Shown here: in pieces, positions 10,311 to 20,387 of the stretch | Numbering within the stretch: the first letter of the stretch is position 1 | How the letters are laid out: each line of letters opens with the position of its first letter | Assembly (NCBI GenBank): GCA_963575745.1 | Contig: CAUYUJ010014274.1 | Location: 35,001-99,000, forward strand | Direction: 5' to 3' | DNA from: Prorocentrum cordatum | Lineage: Eukaryota > Sar > Dinophyceae > Prorocentrales > Prorocentraceae | DNA length: 64,000 nucleotides | The notes under the pieces: generated by a model | What the model was told of the DNA's origin: nothing | Seen by the model: only the letters and a program-made list of their open reading frames with translations | Database searches by the model: none | Position numbers and translations under genes: made by a program

Positions 10311-10551
10311 GAATTTCTGTCAGACGCGGCTCAAAATATTTCTAGCCCGCGAGGGGCCCAATCAACGGCCCGAGCGAAGAGACCAGGGGGACAATAATGG
10401 CAGACATGGGGCGGAGCCATAAGGGGCTGCGAGAAGGCTGGGTTGTGGGCAAAAGGCCTCTTGGATGCCAGTTGGGGTCTCTGGTGAAGCCTCCTGACAG
10501 CCTCGTGGAAACAGTCCTGAAGCCTCTTGGGGGGTATCTTGGGGCCTGTTT
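10311..10551. other. Spacer with CCTCTTGGGG drift
   Basis: Low-level CTTGGGGCCT motifs (minus-strand version of the GGCCCAAGAGG repeat) near 10450-10550. Nothing else is supported. Confidence 0.5.
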
Positions 10552-10695
10552 TTAGGTCGGGCCTGTCCCCCTGCAGGGGGATTTTGGACGAAAACTAAAA
10601 AATACCCCAAAATACCGAAAAGAAGCCCAAACATACTAAACACATAGTCCCCTATTTTCAAATATCCCCCCTGTAGAGGGACAGGCCCGACTTAA
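10552..10695. mobile_element. MITE-like element, family T2, copy 1
   Basis: Terminal inverted repeats of ~30 bp. The left end is TTAGGTCGGGCCTGTCCCCC and the right end, read inverted, is TTAAGTCGGGCCTGTCCC, each followed by an A/T-rich GGGGGATTTT step. The 144-bp interior is AT-rich and non-coding. A second copy with the same ends lies 52 kb away at 62438-62632. Confidence 0.8.
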
Positions 10696-10965
10696 GCCTA
10701 GTTGGGGTGTTCCTTGGGTTTTTTTGGGTCCTCCTGGGGACTCCTTAGGGACCTGCTCAAGGTCTCCGGAATGCTCGCGGGGCGGAGGCCTCGACATGCC
10801 CTCTTGGGCCCGTCCTGGGCGGTCCTCGACGCCCCTTGGGCCGTCTTGGGGCCCTCTAGCGCCGTCCTGGGGCCCTCTTGGGGACCTCACGGGCCGGTTT
10901 GGGGCTCTCACGGGAGCATCTTAGCCTTTCTTGGACGTTAGCAGAACCAAAGAACCGACCTTGAT
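10696..10965. repeat. Degenerate TTGGGGCCCTC tract
   Basis: Repeating CTTGGGGNCCTC text with a 10-22 bp spacing. This is the complementary-strand orientation of the dispersed GGCCCCAAGAGG repeat. The orientation here is opposite to most other blocks. Confidence 0.65.
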
Positions 10966-11147
10966 AGATATGTGTATGCTTTCTCCGGGAATGGGACAAC
11001 AATTGCCCCTTCGGGACCTCTTGGGGGTCCTCTGGGAACCGTCATGGGGTGTCTTGGGGGCACCATTGGCCGTCATGGCGCCATCTTGGCTTGCTGGCTT
11101 TCAGCGGCATTTACGTTGTTTGGGTATTTTGAATTCCCCCCTAGCCC
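10966..11147. other. Spacer
   Basis: Further GTCTTGGGG-type motifs, then single-copy sequence into the CAT array. No gene. Confidence 0.4.
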
Positions 11148-11209
<62 letters not shown>

Positions 11210-11508
11210 ACATCAGCATCAGCATCATCAACATCAACATCATCAGCAGCAGCATCATCATCATCAGCAGCATCATCGTCATCAACACCATCACCATCAC
11301 AATCACCATCACCAACACCCATAACCATCACCATCACCATCATCATCATCATCATCGTCATCATCATCAGCATCATCAGCATCATCAGCATCCCCATCAT
11401 CGTCATCATCATCATCATCATCACCCCCATCATCATCAACATCCTCATCAGCATCATTATCGTCATCATCATCACCATCATCGCCATCGTCATCATCACC
11501 ACCAACAG
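11148..11508. repeat. (CAT)n microsatellite, ~360 bp
   Basis: A pure (CAT)n start (11148-11207) passes into imperfect CAT/CAC/CAG/CGT triplets with the frame kept throughout. It reads as poly-His, poly-Ile or poly-Ser on the plus strand and poly-Met/Asp on the minus. This is a composition effect, not a gene. Confidence 0.95.
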
Positions 11509-11630
11509 CCCTTCGTTGTGTTGTAGTCCTGTTACTGCTGTGACAATGTCAGAGTGAGGGGGCTGCACCGAACGGTCATTCACTGTCCCCGGGTGCGTGG
11601 CTGAAGTGGAATTCCACGATGCAAATTCTC
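11509..11630. other. Short spacer
   Basis: Single-copy bridge between the CAT and GTT arrays. Nothing recognisable. Confidence 0.4.
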
Positions 11631-11722
11631 GTTGTTGCTGTTGGTTTGTTGTTGTTGGTGTTGGTGTTGTTGCTGTTTGTTGTTTGTTGTTTGTTGTTTA
11701 TTGCTTGTTGTTGTCGTCGTCC
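11631..11722. repeat. (GTT)n-type microsatellite
   Basis: GTTGTTGCT/GTTGTTGGT/TTGTTTGTTG repeats, the most AT-rich short array in this neighbourhood. Confidence 0.85.
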
Positions 11723-11963
11723 CACCTGCGACCCGCCCCGCGACCCACCCGCGACCCACCCCGCGACCCACCCGCGACCCACCCGCGACCCACCCCGCGA
11801 CCCACCCGCGACCCAGCCCGCGACCCACCCGCGACCCGCCCGCGACCCACCCGCGACCCACCCCGCGACCCGCCCGCGACCCATCACGCGACCCACTCGC
11901 GACCCACCCGCGACCCACCCGCGACACACCGCGACCCACCCGCGACCAACCCCGCGACCCACC
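11723..11963. repeat. GCGACCCACCC minisatellite (10-11-bp unit)
   Basis: About 22 tandem copies of CGACCCACCC(G). The same short unit reappears inside each ~100-bp repeat that follows, so this array probably expanded from one of those units. Confidence 0.9.
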
Positions 11964-12515
11964 AAAAATTTTCGGCGCCTGCAGCGGGTTTCTTTTGCAT
12001 TCGTTCCAAGTGGAGTACCTGCGACCCACCCGCGACCCAAACCGCGCCCGCGACCCACCCGCGACCCACCGCGACCCACCCGCGACCCACCCCGCGACCA
12101 ACCCAGAATTTTCGGCGCCTACGGCGGGCTTCTTTTGCATTCGTTCCAGGTGGAGAATCTGCGACCCACCCGCGACCCAAACCGCGTTCAGTGTACAAAT
12201 CAAAGTTTTCGGCGCCTGCGGCGGGCTGTTTTTGAATTCCTTCCAGGTAGAGGTGGAGAGCCCGCGACGCACCCGCGACCCAAACTACGTTCACTGAACA
12301 AGCCAAAACTTCGTCGCCTGCGGCGGGTTTGTTTCGCATCCGTTCCAGGTGGAGAACCTGCGACCCAAACCGCGTTCAGTGTACAAATCACAATTTGCGG
12401 CGCCTGCGGCGGGCTGTTTTTTTGAATTCCTTCCAGGTGGAGGTGGAGAGCCAGCGACCCACCCGCGACCCAAACTACGCTTACTGTTCAAGCCAAAAAT
12501 TCGGCGCCTGCGTCG
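11964..12515. repeat. ~100-bp tandem repeat, 5-6 units
   Basis: Units are anchored on TTTCGGCGCCTGCGGCGGG (about 11971, 12110, 12211, 12311, 12396, 12502). Each is followed by TTCCAGGTGGAG and two GCGACCCACC/CCAAACCGCG steps. Some units carry a GTTCAGTGTACAAATCA tail, others CTGTTCAAGCC, in alternating fashion. Non-coding. Confidence 0.88.
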
Positions 12516-12640
12516 GTCCGCCGGCTCGACGCCGGCGTTGTCCGCGCCCGCCCCCTCACTCTTATCCGCAATTGCGGGGTGCTACGTATATCCGTCCTGC
12601 CCAAACGTCGGCACGTTACACCCGTCCTGTCCTGACGTTG
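12516..12640. other. Spacer
   Basis: Single-copy text with a faint repeat CCCGTCCTGYCC (about 12590, 12620). Nothing else. Confidence 0.4.
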
Positions 12641-12950
12641 TTGATTGGACCCCCCCCTTCCCTCCTCCCTCCTCCCTCACCCCTCCTCCATGATCTTTCC
12701 TCCTGATCCTTGCTGCTCGTCCTCGCATCATCTCATCCTCCATCCTGCCATGTCTCCCTCCTCCTCCTCCCTCCCTCCTCCCTCCGCTTCCCTCCTATTC
12801 CCTTCCTGCTCGTCTTCTCGCCATCTCATCCTCCGTCCCTCCATCCCTCCCCCCTCCTCCCTCCCTCCCTCCCTCCTCCCTCCCTCCTCCCTCCCTTCCT
12901 CTTCTCTTCTACTTTCAGCCCCCCTCCTCCTCCCTCCCTCCCCTTCCGCG
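12641..12950. repeat. CTCC/CCTCC polypyrimidine tract, ~310 bp
   Basis: The plus strand is over 90% C/T in CCTCCCTCC and CCATC steps. A mirror-repeat pyrimidine tract of this length can form triplex DNA and is difficult for polymerases. No gene. Confidence 0.88.
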
Positions 12951-12989
12951 CGCGGGCGCGGCAGGCGCGCGGGCGTCTGCACCTCGAAG

Positions 12990-13175
12990 ATGTTCTCGAC
13001 GACGACCGGTGACGACGACGACCGACGACGACGACGACGACCGACGACGACCGACGACGACGACCGACGACGACTGACGACGACGACCGACGACGACGAC
13101 GATGGCGACGACGACCGACCACGACCGACGACGACGACGATCGACGATCGACGATGACGACGGACGACGACGGCA
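12990..13175. repeat. (GAC)n trinucleotide array
   Basis: GACGACGACCGACGACG repeats with regular CC interruptions, which create a secondary 9-15-bp period. Frames read poly-Asp/Thr/Arg. Composition only. Confidence 0.93.
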
Positions 13176-13240
13176 GTGGTAGTGGAGGTTTGCCGAGGCG
13201 AGGGCGGCGCGTATGCAGCATAGATAGACACATGACGCAT

Positions 13241-13309
13241 ACTGGTGGGTTGACTGGTTGTCACGACCAACGATGCTCGGGGGTCGCGGTAATCAGTCAA
13301 CCCACCAGT
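13241..13309. other. 16-bp perfect hairpin
   Basis: ACTGGTGGGTTGACTG (13241-13256) is exactly inverted at 13294-13309 with a 37-bp loop. The flanks are not inverted. A small foldback element remnant or an excision-prone hairpin are both possible. Confidence 0.7.
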
Positions 13310-13359
13310 TCCAGTGGCCAGGCGGGGTGGGGCTCTCTCACACGATGCACGATGCACAT

Positions 13360-13687
13360 CTAGTTTACGCCATTGCCGTTTGAAGATGGAACGCGCGGCC
13401 CACTGCCTCTCCTCCACCCATTCCCTTGCACTCATTCTTCAAAGCGGGGGGCGGGCGGGGGACAAGGAGGAGCAGTGGCGCGTGCGTTGATACAAAAGCC
13501 TGACGCAAAAACAAGAGGAAGCCCCAGGAGGGCACAGGAAACGCCGAGAGGCCCCACGAGGCCCCAAGAAACCACAGGCGGCCGCAGGAGCCTTCAGGAG
13601 GCTTCAAAAAAAAGGGCCCCGGAGGAGCATTCCTGGTTGAAGAAATGCATCTCGCGCGTGCACGCTCGAACAAAAAAGTGCGACCAG
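13360..13687. repeat. Spacer with degenerate CCCAAGAGGC motifs
   Basis: GCCCCAGGAGG/CCCACGAGG motifs occur at 10-13-bp spacing from about 13520 to 13620, followed by an AAAAAAAGGGCC step. No gene. Confidence 0.5.
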
Positions 13688-14085
13688 TGAGATATCCAGC
13701 ATGAGGTCGTTGGCTTCTTCGCAATGGACACACGTGCGCGGACGGGATATCCAACATGCGCATGGACCCCGCGTGTTTGCCACATTTTTGTGCGTGTGCA
13801 GGCCACCCAAAGAAGGGGTATCTAATGGTTTCACCGAACTGGAACCACGTGTTTTGTTTTTCTCCGGATTCAGGCCGCCCTGGGGGAGACTTCGCATCGT
13901 TGTCCCAAGCGGGGGGGCCTGTTGTCGCGAGTCCACGCCACAGTGGGGTATCTAACATGGTTGTGCCGATCCTCAAACAAGCGTTTGTAAGTTTCCAGGC
14001 CACAGTTGGGGGTATGTCACATGGTTGTCCCAAGCTGGAACCACGCGTTTTTACTTGTCCAAGCCGCCCAAGAGGGGGGCATCAT
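13688..14085. repeat. Degenerate ~66-73-bp tandem repeat (about 6 units)
   Basis: Units are anchored on GGTATCTAACATGGTTG (variants near 13690, 13746, 13819, 13948, 14012, 14080), then GGAACCACGYGTTTT, then CAGGCCNCCCA. Identity between units is modest, so the array is old. Confidence 0.65.
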
Positions 14086-14366
14086 ACATGGCGTCGGGCC
14101 CATTCGGGCCCAGGAAGCAACGGGAGGCTGCACACAAGGGCCAAGGAGGCCACAGGAAGTTGCGCGAAGGCCAAAAGTAGAAGGCCCCCGAAGAACTCAG
14201 GAGACCCCAGGAGGCTAAAAGAGCTACAGGGGAACCCAGTCGGAAGAGGCTACAGGGGAACCCAGTCGGCCAAAAGAGCTCAAACGATGCCCACGAAGAA
14301 CCAGGAGGCGCCAGGAGGTCCAGGGGCCCAGGATGCGCCAGGTGTTCCTAAGATGTTCCTCTCTTG
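14086..14366. repeat. CCAGGAGGCC-type degenerate tract
   Basis: CACAGGAAG/CCCAGGAGG/CCCAGTCGG motifs every 10-20 bp, including a direct repeat of GGGGAACCCAGTCGG (about 14230 and 14253). Confidence 0.6.
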
Positions 14367-14408
14367 CGGAGGAGGAGGAGGAGGAGGAGGAGGAGGAGGA
14401 GGAGGAGG
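14367..14408. repeat. (GGA)14 microsatellite
   Basis: Uninterrupted GGA triplets. The plus strand is all purine. Confidence 0.95.
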
Positions 14409-14694
14409 TCGAACCCTTGATATTGTAGAACTACCCCAGTATGTTGCCCTCCTGGGTCTCGGGCGATCTTTTCTTGTTTCACGAACACATTCCTGCATAT
14501 TGCCCTTTCCGTGGGGCCCGCAGCGCAAGCCGCTTTACGTACCTTCCCACAGATTGCATCCCTCCTGGGGCTCGAATCTGGCGTTTGTCGTGCTTGATCA
14601 ATCATCCTATAGATTGGACAAGGGGGGCGGGACGTGCAAAGGCCCATCACGCATGCTTCGCGGAGGATGCGGACAACACACGCAGAAACGAACA
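14409..14694. other. Spacer, nothing recognised
   Basis: Single-copy within the window. No ORF, repeat or hairpin that I can support. Confidence 0.4.
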
Positions 14695-14815
14695 CATAAA
14701 CTTGTCGCAAGGCCTCCCTATCCAGCGCGCGGAGCGCGCAAGGGGCGGCGCCGGAGGCGCCGCCAGGTGGCCTCGGAGCAGATCCAAGAATCCGCGAGGA
14801 AGTTCGAGGTCGTCT
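14695..14815. mobile_element. Foldback element, family F1, copy 3 (diverged)
   Basis: Starts CATAAACTTGTCGCAAGGCC like copy 1. The inverted right side carries CAGATCCAAGAATCCGCG, the counterpart of the GGATTTC-TTGGATCTGCG arm of copies 1 and 2. The centre has a strong GGCGCC palindrome (GGCGCCGGAGGCGCC). The left arm is degraded relative to the other copies. Confidence 0.55.
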
Positions 14816-15510
14816 GGCAGTTGTGTTTCTCTTGGCAATTGTGTTTCTCTTTGAGTCCTGACACGCACACCGCGCCCCTGCGGCATGGGCGTGCGGGAGG
14901 GAAGGCGTGGAGGAGGGACGGGTGGAAAAGGTGAGGGCAGCAGTGGACGGGGAGGGGCTCCGCCCCGCTGCACTGCGACGGTGCACTTGCGACCCTCCCC
15001 TGGTGGGCGAAAAGCAGATCCGTATCCGCGGCCACGCGGGCCTGGTCCCTGGACCGGCGGACAAAGGGCACCTGTTCGCGGATGTTCCGCGCGGAAGATT
15101 TCCGTGCGACCGCGGATCCGTGGGATCGCGCCCCAGAGTCCAGACAGCGAGGGCCCGGGTACGGATAATTATTTATTCATACATATATATATATATATAT
15201 AGATATATGTATGTGTTCTTCGCTCGTGACCCCCCCCTCACACTGGTCGACAACCGGGACTGCGACACCCCCAATCTATGATCCTCAGAACGTGCATTGA
15301 CGCTAACAGGCGCTTGTTCACCGAAGCCCTTCGGAAAGTTGAACGTCGTGTAAACACACTCTGCGCGCGTCACACCGTCTCGGCACGGTGGTGAATCGCA
15401 GGTGCCGCGCGCGAAGGTAAGTGCGGAGTATGCGGCTGATTCAAATTAGATGGGCTGGAGAAACACGTGTCCCTCGTGAGTCGCGGAGACCAAACTCTGC
15501 CATAAAGCGC
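14816..15510. other. Spacer with AT dinucleotide tract
   Basis: Contains (AT)n at 15168-15211 and otherwise single-copy sequence. No gene supported; predicted ORFs are short and overlap on both strands. Confidence 0.5.
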
Positions 15511-16345
15511 GCAAATTCGCCGGCCCAACGGGCCAGAGGCGTGCTAAGATCTCCGGTAACTGGTTAACAATTTTCTAGTTCGCGCGCGCGGGGCGGCCCC
15601 TGGGGGTCCCCGGACGAAAAGTACCCCGACCAGGTCCCGGCCGGGTCCCCCCGAGCGCTCCATGAGCGCACCAACAGGGCTCCGAGACGTCCCCGAGAGC
15701 CCCAAGAAAGGCCAAGAGGCCCCCAAGAGGCCCCCAAGATGGTACACGAGGGGTCCGACATGCCACAAGATCGCTCCAAGACGCCCAAGATAGCCCCCAG
15801 ACGCCCCAAGAGGCCTCCAAGAGCACTCCCAATAGGGCCCCCGGAGGCAAAAATCATTGTTTTTCCATAGGTTTTTGAGAGATTTTGGAGCTTCCACCTT
15901 TTCGGCTTCCCGACGCCCCAAGACGGCCCAAGAGGCCCCCAAGATCGCCCCAAGAGGGCCCAAGAGGCACCCAAGAGGGCCCCAAGATGGCCCAAGAGGG
16001 CTCGAAGACGGCCCAAGAAGCCTCCAAAACGGTCCAAGAGGGCCCCAAGAACGCCCCCAAAGGGGCCCCAGAGAGGGAACACGAAACAACATTTCGAGCC
16101 CTCGGCCCTAAGAAGCCCCTACGAGGCCCCTAAGAGGCCCCAAGAGGCCCCCACGGGGCCCTCAGGAGGCCCCCAAGAGTCCCCCAAGCGGCCCCAGGAG
16201 GCCCCCCAAATGCCCCCCCGAGCGCCCCAGGAGTCCCCCAAGCGGCCCCAGGAACCCCCAAAGCGCCGCATTGACACCAGGCCCTCGGGCAAACGGCAGA
16301 CATGAGACTGTATGGGCCGGCGGAATGAGCGAAGCGATTAAATAA
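15511..16345. mobile_element. Non-autonomous element, family T5, copy 1 (835 bp)
   Basis: Left end AAATTCGCCGGCCCAACGGG, then ~110 bp shared with 53104-53220, ending at CGAAAAGTAC and GGTCCCGG. The right end GGGCCGGCGGAATGAGCGAA continues to GATTAAATAA, shared with 53450-53481. The outer ends are inverted (TTC-GCCGGCCC against GGGCCGGC-GGAA). The ~650-bp core is a degenerate CCCAAGAGGCCC array that is much longer than in copy 2. No ORF. Confidence 0.7.
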
Positions 16346-16748
16346 CCAACGGAACTGACGGAACCGACGGAACGCTTACGTTACTAATGGGTGAATTCCG
16401 TTACTAACGGAAACGTTTCGTTGGTAACGGAAAATTGCGTCGGTTTCTCTGAAAGGCCGGAAACACGATACTATCTTGCTAATCAACCACCCTTGCTGAA
16501 GATAAGGGTTACGCCAGTAACGGGAAGTTACGTCGACAAATGTGAACCAGCTGTCGGCGGAGAGGGGCGAAGGGCAGGAGCGGGGAAGAGGAGGCAGGGG
16601 GTCAATTTTTGAGAAGTAAGGAGGTGGCGAGAACAAGAGGGCAGGGACGGGGGGAGGAGATGAGGGTCCATTTTGAACAAGGGCAGGGGGCGAGCCGCAT
16701 CGAAGAGACGACGCCTGCGGGGCCTCGTCGGGCGAAGCTGAGGGGCGA
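16346..16748. other. Spacer with short GGAAC/ACTAACGG repeats
   Basis: Bases 16348-16440 hold repeated CGGAACNGACGGAAC and GTTACTAAYGG motifs in both orientations. The rest is purine-rich spacer. No gene. Confidence 0.5.
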
Positions 16749-17076
<328 letters not shown>

Positions 17077-17081
<5 letters not shown>

Positions 17082-17954
17082 GCCAACACGCGTTCGCAGG
17101 CCCATCGACCTGGGCCGGGCGGTGACGAGCGGCGTGCCGGGCAGGCCGGCGGCCGAGGCCCGCGCGCGAGTCCGACGGGGCGGCGGCCGCCTGCTCGGCC
17201 CTCGCCTGGCAGCGCCGCCGCCGCCCAGCGTGCTCGTCGCCACCGCGCGCCCCCGTCGGGGTCGCCGCCGCCGCCGCCGTCGCCGTCGTCGGCGAAGGCG
17301 TCTGCGGCGGCAACGCCGTGGTGGTCAACGGCGGCGTCGGCGGCGCTGCCAACGTCGGCGCCGTTGTCTTCCGCCTGCCTCGTCCTTCCCCTTCCTCCTC
17401 CGTCCCTCCTCCCCCTCCCCCCCAGTCCGTCCTCCTCCTCTTCCTCCTCCTCGATTCACAGATTCCGCCTCATCGTCCCCTCCTCCTCACCCCTTCCTCT
17501 AACCACACATCCCCCTTCTCCCGTCTCCTTTTGCATAAAGTTGCAAAGGTTCCTAAGTTCACTGCTGGAGCCAATAAGCCCCTTGGACGATCGTAGGCCT
17601 GCAAGCGGTCCCTTTGCTGGCAGTGACGCGCCGAGAAGAATGAACCTGCCACCAAGCTGCAACAACGTCTTGTGAACCCGCCCTCTGCATTTTCGCCCTC
17701 CCCTCTGTGGGCGCCTCCCATATGGGCGCAAAGTAGACTGAGTTGGGCCATCGTACCGCCCGCATCGCCGATGTATCGCCGATGTACTGGAGACGGAGCA
17801 AATCAGACTCCGGATGGAGCCGCATCGCCGATGCGTCGGAGTGATCCTCCGACCCCACCCCTGCTCTGGCCTCAGCTAGCCTAGAAGACAAGGATCCTGA
17901 CGGAAACGGATCCTGGCCCAATGGGCTCTCTTCCATAGGAGCCTGTATCGGGAA
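17077..17954. other. GC-rich spacer (CCG-rich, then CCTCC-rich)
   Basis: 17200-17350 is dominated by GCCGCCGCCGTCG triplets and 17385-17480 by CCTCC. A short repeat CATCGCCGATG occurs three times (17761-17836). No supported gene. Confidence 0.5.
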
Positions 17955-18124
17955 GGGCGAAAGGGGGGGATAGCAAAGGGGGGGGTGCGAATCAGCTCGC
18001 GTAGCTGATTTTCCCGGCGCCGCAGGCGACTGTGTATCGAGGAATGGGCCCCTCGGAGGGGCCGAAACCAGCTGCATGCAGCAAATTTCGTAATCCCCCC
18101 TTTCCCAATCCCTCCCTTTCGCCC
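17955..18124. mobile_element. MITE-like element, family T3, copy 1
   Basis: Ends are ~30-bp imperfect inverted repeats (GGGCGAAAGGGGGGGATAGC on the left; CCCAATCCCTCCCTTTCGCCC on the right). Inside is a palindrome AATCAGCT...AGCTGATT, then TGTATCGAGGAATGG and GGGGCCGAAACCA. A 170-bp non-coding element with a sibling at 18469-18650. Confidence 0.75.
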
Positions 18125-18468
18125 AAGAGCCTGTAAGACCCGCAGGCCCCGGTCTGGGCGGCCCGGCCCGGACCCCCCGGGCATCCGACACCTTGCGTCT
18201 GTCACAAAGGGTGCTCCCAGGAGAGTTGAGCCCCTTCTTGGAACAGGCCTCCTGTCCCCCCGAGTCGTGTCTTGACGCCCCTGGGACCAAGGCTCCTGGA
18301 GGCCGAACCCGGCCCAAAACCTTCGGAGGTGAATTCCCCATCTGCGAGGGTGGCATGTGTAGCCCAAGACCCAGATAGCGGAGCACCAAAGGGCCAAAGG
18401 GCCCTCCAAAGGCCTCTCGAGGGAGCTCTGGGAGCTTCTGGAAGGAGTTTCCGAAAGAGCTTCGGGTC
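18125..18468. other. Spacer between two T3 elements
   Basis: Single-copy in the window, with CCCTGGGACC/GCCAAAGGGCC-like motifs. No gene recognised. Confidence 0.4.
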
Positions 18469-18650
18469 GGGCGAAAGGGGGGGATAGCAAAGGGGGGGTT
18501 TGAGAATCAGCTCACGTAGCTGATTTTCCCGGCGCCTCCCGGCGCAGGAGGGAGCTATGTATCGAGGAATGGCCCCCTCGGTGAGGCCGAAACCACCTGC
18601 ATGTAGCCAGTTTCGTACCCCCCCGCCTTTCCCAATCCCCCCCGTTAGTC
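18469..18650. mobile_element. MITE-like element, family T3, copy 2
   Basis: Same order as copy 1: GGGCGAAAGGGGG, AATCAGCT/AGCTGATT palindrome, ATGTATCGAGGAATGG, GAGGCCGAAACCACC, TTTCCCAATCCCCCC. It is in direct orientation 514 bp downstream of copy 1. Confidence 0.75.
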
Positions 18651-19004
18651 CAGCCCGAGAGCTTCTGGAGAGTTTGCGGGCACACGTGTCAGGACACGCT
18701 CAAAGAAGGCCTGCCGGGACCCGCAAGTCGCGCCGAGGAGTTCCTGCGCGAGGGTCGCAGGACGAGGCGTTCGCGCTCTGGCCCCGCTCGGGCGGCCCGA
18801 GCTCTGCCCTCCCGCGGCTGGCCGCCCATGGGGTTCCGGGCTCCGGCTGCGAGTCCCGCACTGCGGTGGCCTCTGTAGGGGGCCATCTGCGAACCACACC
18901 CCAGCCTCCCCCTCAGGAGTCGTGGGTTCGCATGTGGCCCCCTAGTCTGGGCTCTGTCTTGGAGCCCTCTTGAGAGCATGAGGGGAAGAAAAAACACTAC
19001 ACAA
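18651..19004. other. Spacer, nothing recognised
   Basis: GC-rich, open frames on both strands, no family resemblance. Confidence 0.4.
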
Positions 19005-19160
19005 GCATAAACTGTCGACGGTCCGGGCAAGTCTTGGATCTGCGCTGGGCCCCTGTCCCTGTCGCGCGGGACGCGCCAGGGGCGGCGCGGGACGCGCCAC
19101 CAGGGGACCCCAGCGCAAACCCAAGAAACCCGCTCGGAGCGCAACCAAAAGTATGCTTAT
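19005..19160. mobile_element. Foldback element, family F1, copy 2
   Basis: The left arm has GCATAAACTGTCG and CTTGGATCTGCGCTGGGCCCC. The right arm, read inverted, has GCATACTTTTGGTTGCGCTC, GAGCGGGTTTCTTGGGTTTG and CGCTGGGGTCCCC. The centre holds two GCGCGGGACGCGCCA units. The arms match copy 1 (9544-9673) better than they match each other in places, so the family is dispersed, not a chance hairpin. Confidence 0.72.
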
Positions 19161-19939
19161 AGCGTTTTATCCAGCAAATCTATTTCATGTCATTAAGGTC
19201 ATGGGCTGGTGTTCTGGTAACCAGTACAGCAGGAAATCGACAGCGAGAAACCTTCCACAAAAAACCCAGCCCTGGGACCCCAGGCCGTCACTTGATTCTT
19301 GCTGTGGGAAAGTCACGCTCTCCATGCCAAGACCATCGAAACCCAAAAAATCTAAGGAACCCTGGAGGCAAGCAAAATGTTTCTCGGAATGGGTTCCCAC
19401 TGTGTTGCTTCGTCCACTTCGGGCCCGCCTCGGGGCCTTCGCGCGATCACCGGAACATTTCGGGGTCACCCGCTGCAAAACAAACATCAGGTTGGGCCAC
19501 CTTTGGGTTGCCCTGCGGCCAGCTGGAAGCAACGTTGAACTCATGTGCGGCATTCTGGGCCCTCTCGGGGTCGCCCTGCGGACATGGTAGGTTCGTGTCG
19601 TGTCGACGCCTCGGCGCGACTCGGGAGGCTGCTTCGCGGGCGCCTGGGGCGTCCGCGGAATATCGGCTTCCTTTCCTCGGATGGCACTGCCGTCGCCGTC
19701 TCCGCCACCGCCTGGCTACTTGAGGTCAGGCGGAGTACAGCCCAAAAGTGTGGTGGCGGGGGGCGCTTGAACGCGTTCTGCTTTGTTCCCTTCCCCCTTG
19801 CGACGTTTTCCCTATTCTCGTCCTTTTCCTCCTCTTCTTTTTCCTCCTCTTCCTACTCCTCAAGACTCAAGACTCGAAAAGTCAAGACGAGCAGAACACT
19901 AAAGCAAGCTAAAGTGGACACAGCTCAAATCCGACCAAA

Positions 19940-19940
<1 letters not shown>
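19161..19940. other. Spacer with pyrimidine tract
   Basis: 19800-19862 is a TCCTCTTCTTTTTCC tract. The rest is single-copy. Overlapping ORFs of 120-180 codons exist on both strands but none resembles a protein family. Confidence 0.45.

Positions 19941-20017
<77 letters not shown>
19941..20017. repeat. (GA)n microsatellite
   Basis: About 38 uninterrupted GA dinucleotides. The strand is all purine. Confidence 0.97.
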
Positions 20018-20020
<3 letters not shown>

Positions 20021-20286
20021 AGAAAAGGGGAACGGAAATGCGGAGGGGTAAACACTCCCTCCATGCCCCTCCCTGCCCGCGCAGCTGGTATCAGCTCGCC
20101 GAACGTGGCCACGTTGTAGGGCAGGGGGGAGGAGGGGAGGCGGGACCCTTCTACCCCATCTGATTGCTCCCCAATCCTCTAATCCCCCTCATGACGTGTT
20201 GGGTCCCTTTTAAGATCAAAACCCCAGCAACGCTGACTGGACGAGTTGGCACCAACGCCTAGGAGGACCTGGTCTACTCCTAATTT

Positions 20287-20367
20287 GTAGGGCGAGTACT
20301 GTTATAGAAGAGAATGGAAGACCCTTATATAAACTCTTATATAGACCCTTATTCTTACTCGCCCTAC
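20287..20367. other. 12-bp perfect inverted repeat downstream of the small basic ORF
   Basis: GTAGGGCGAGTA (20287-20298) and TACTCGCCCTAC (20356-20367) flank an AT-rich loop containing two ACCCTTATAT/ACTCTTATAT motifs. It lies just past the stop of the minus-strand ORF 20388-20783, so it would fall in that transcript's 3' region. A foldback element remnant is equally possible. Confidence 0.55.
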
Positions 20368-20387
20368 GCTGCCTAACTGGGTAGCCC

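Noticed and set aside
11073-11583. Poly-His, poly-Met and poly-Asp ORFs over the CAT array
   Set aside because: Microsatellite translation only.
13688-14085. CRISPR-like spaced repeats
   Set aside because: Repeats are degenerate and contiguous, with no unique spacers of constant length, and the window is eukaryotic.
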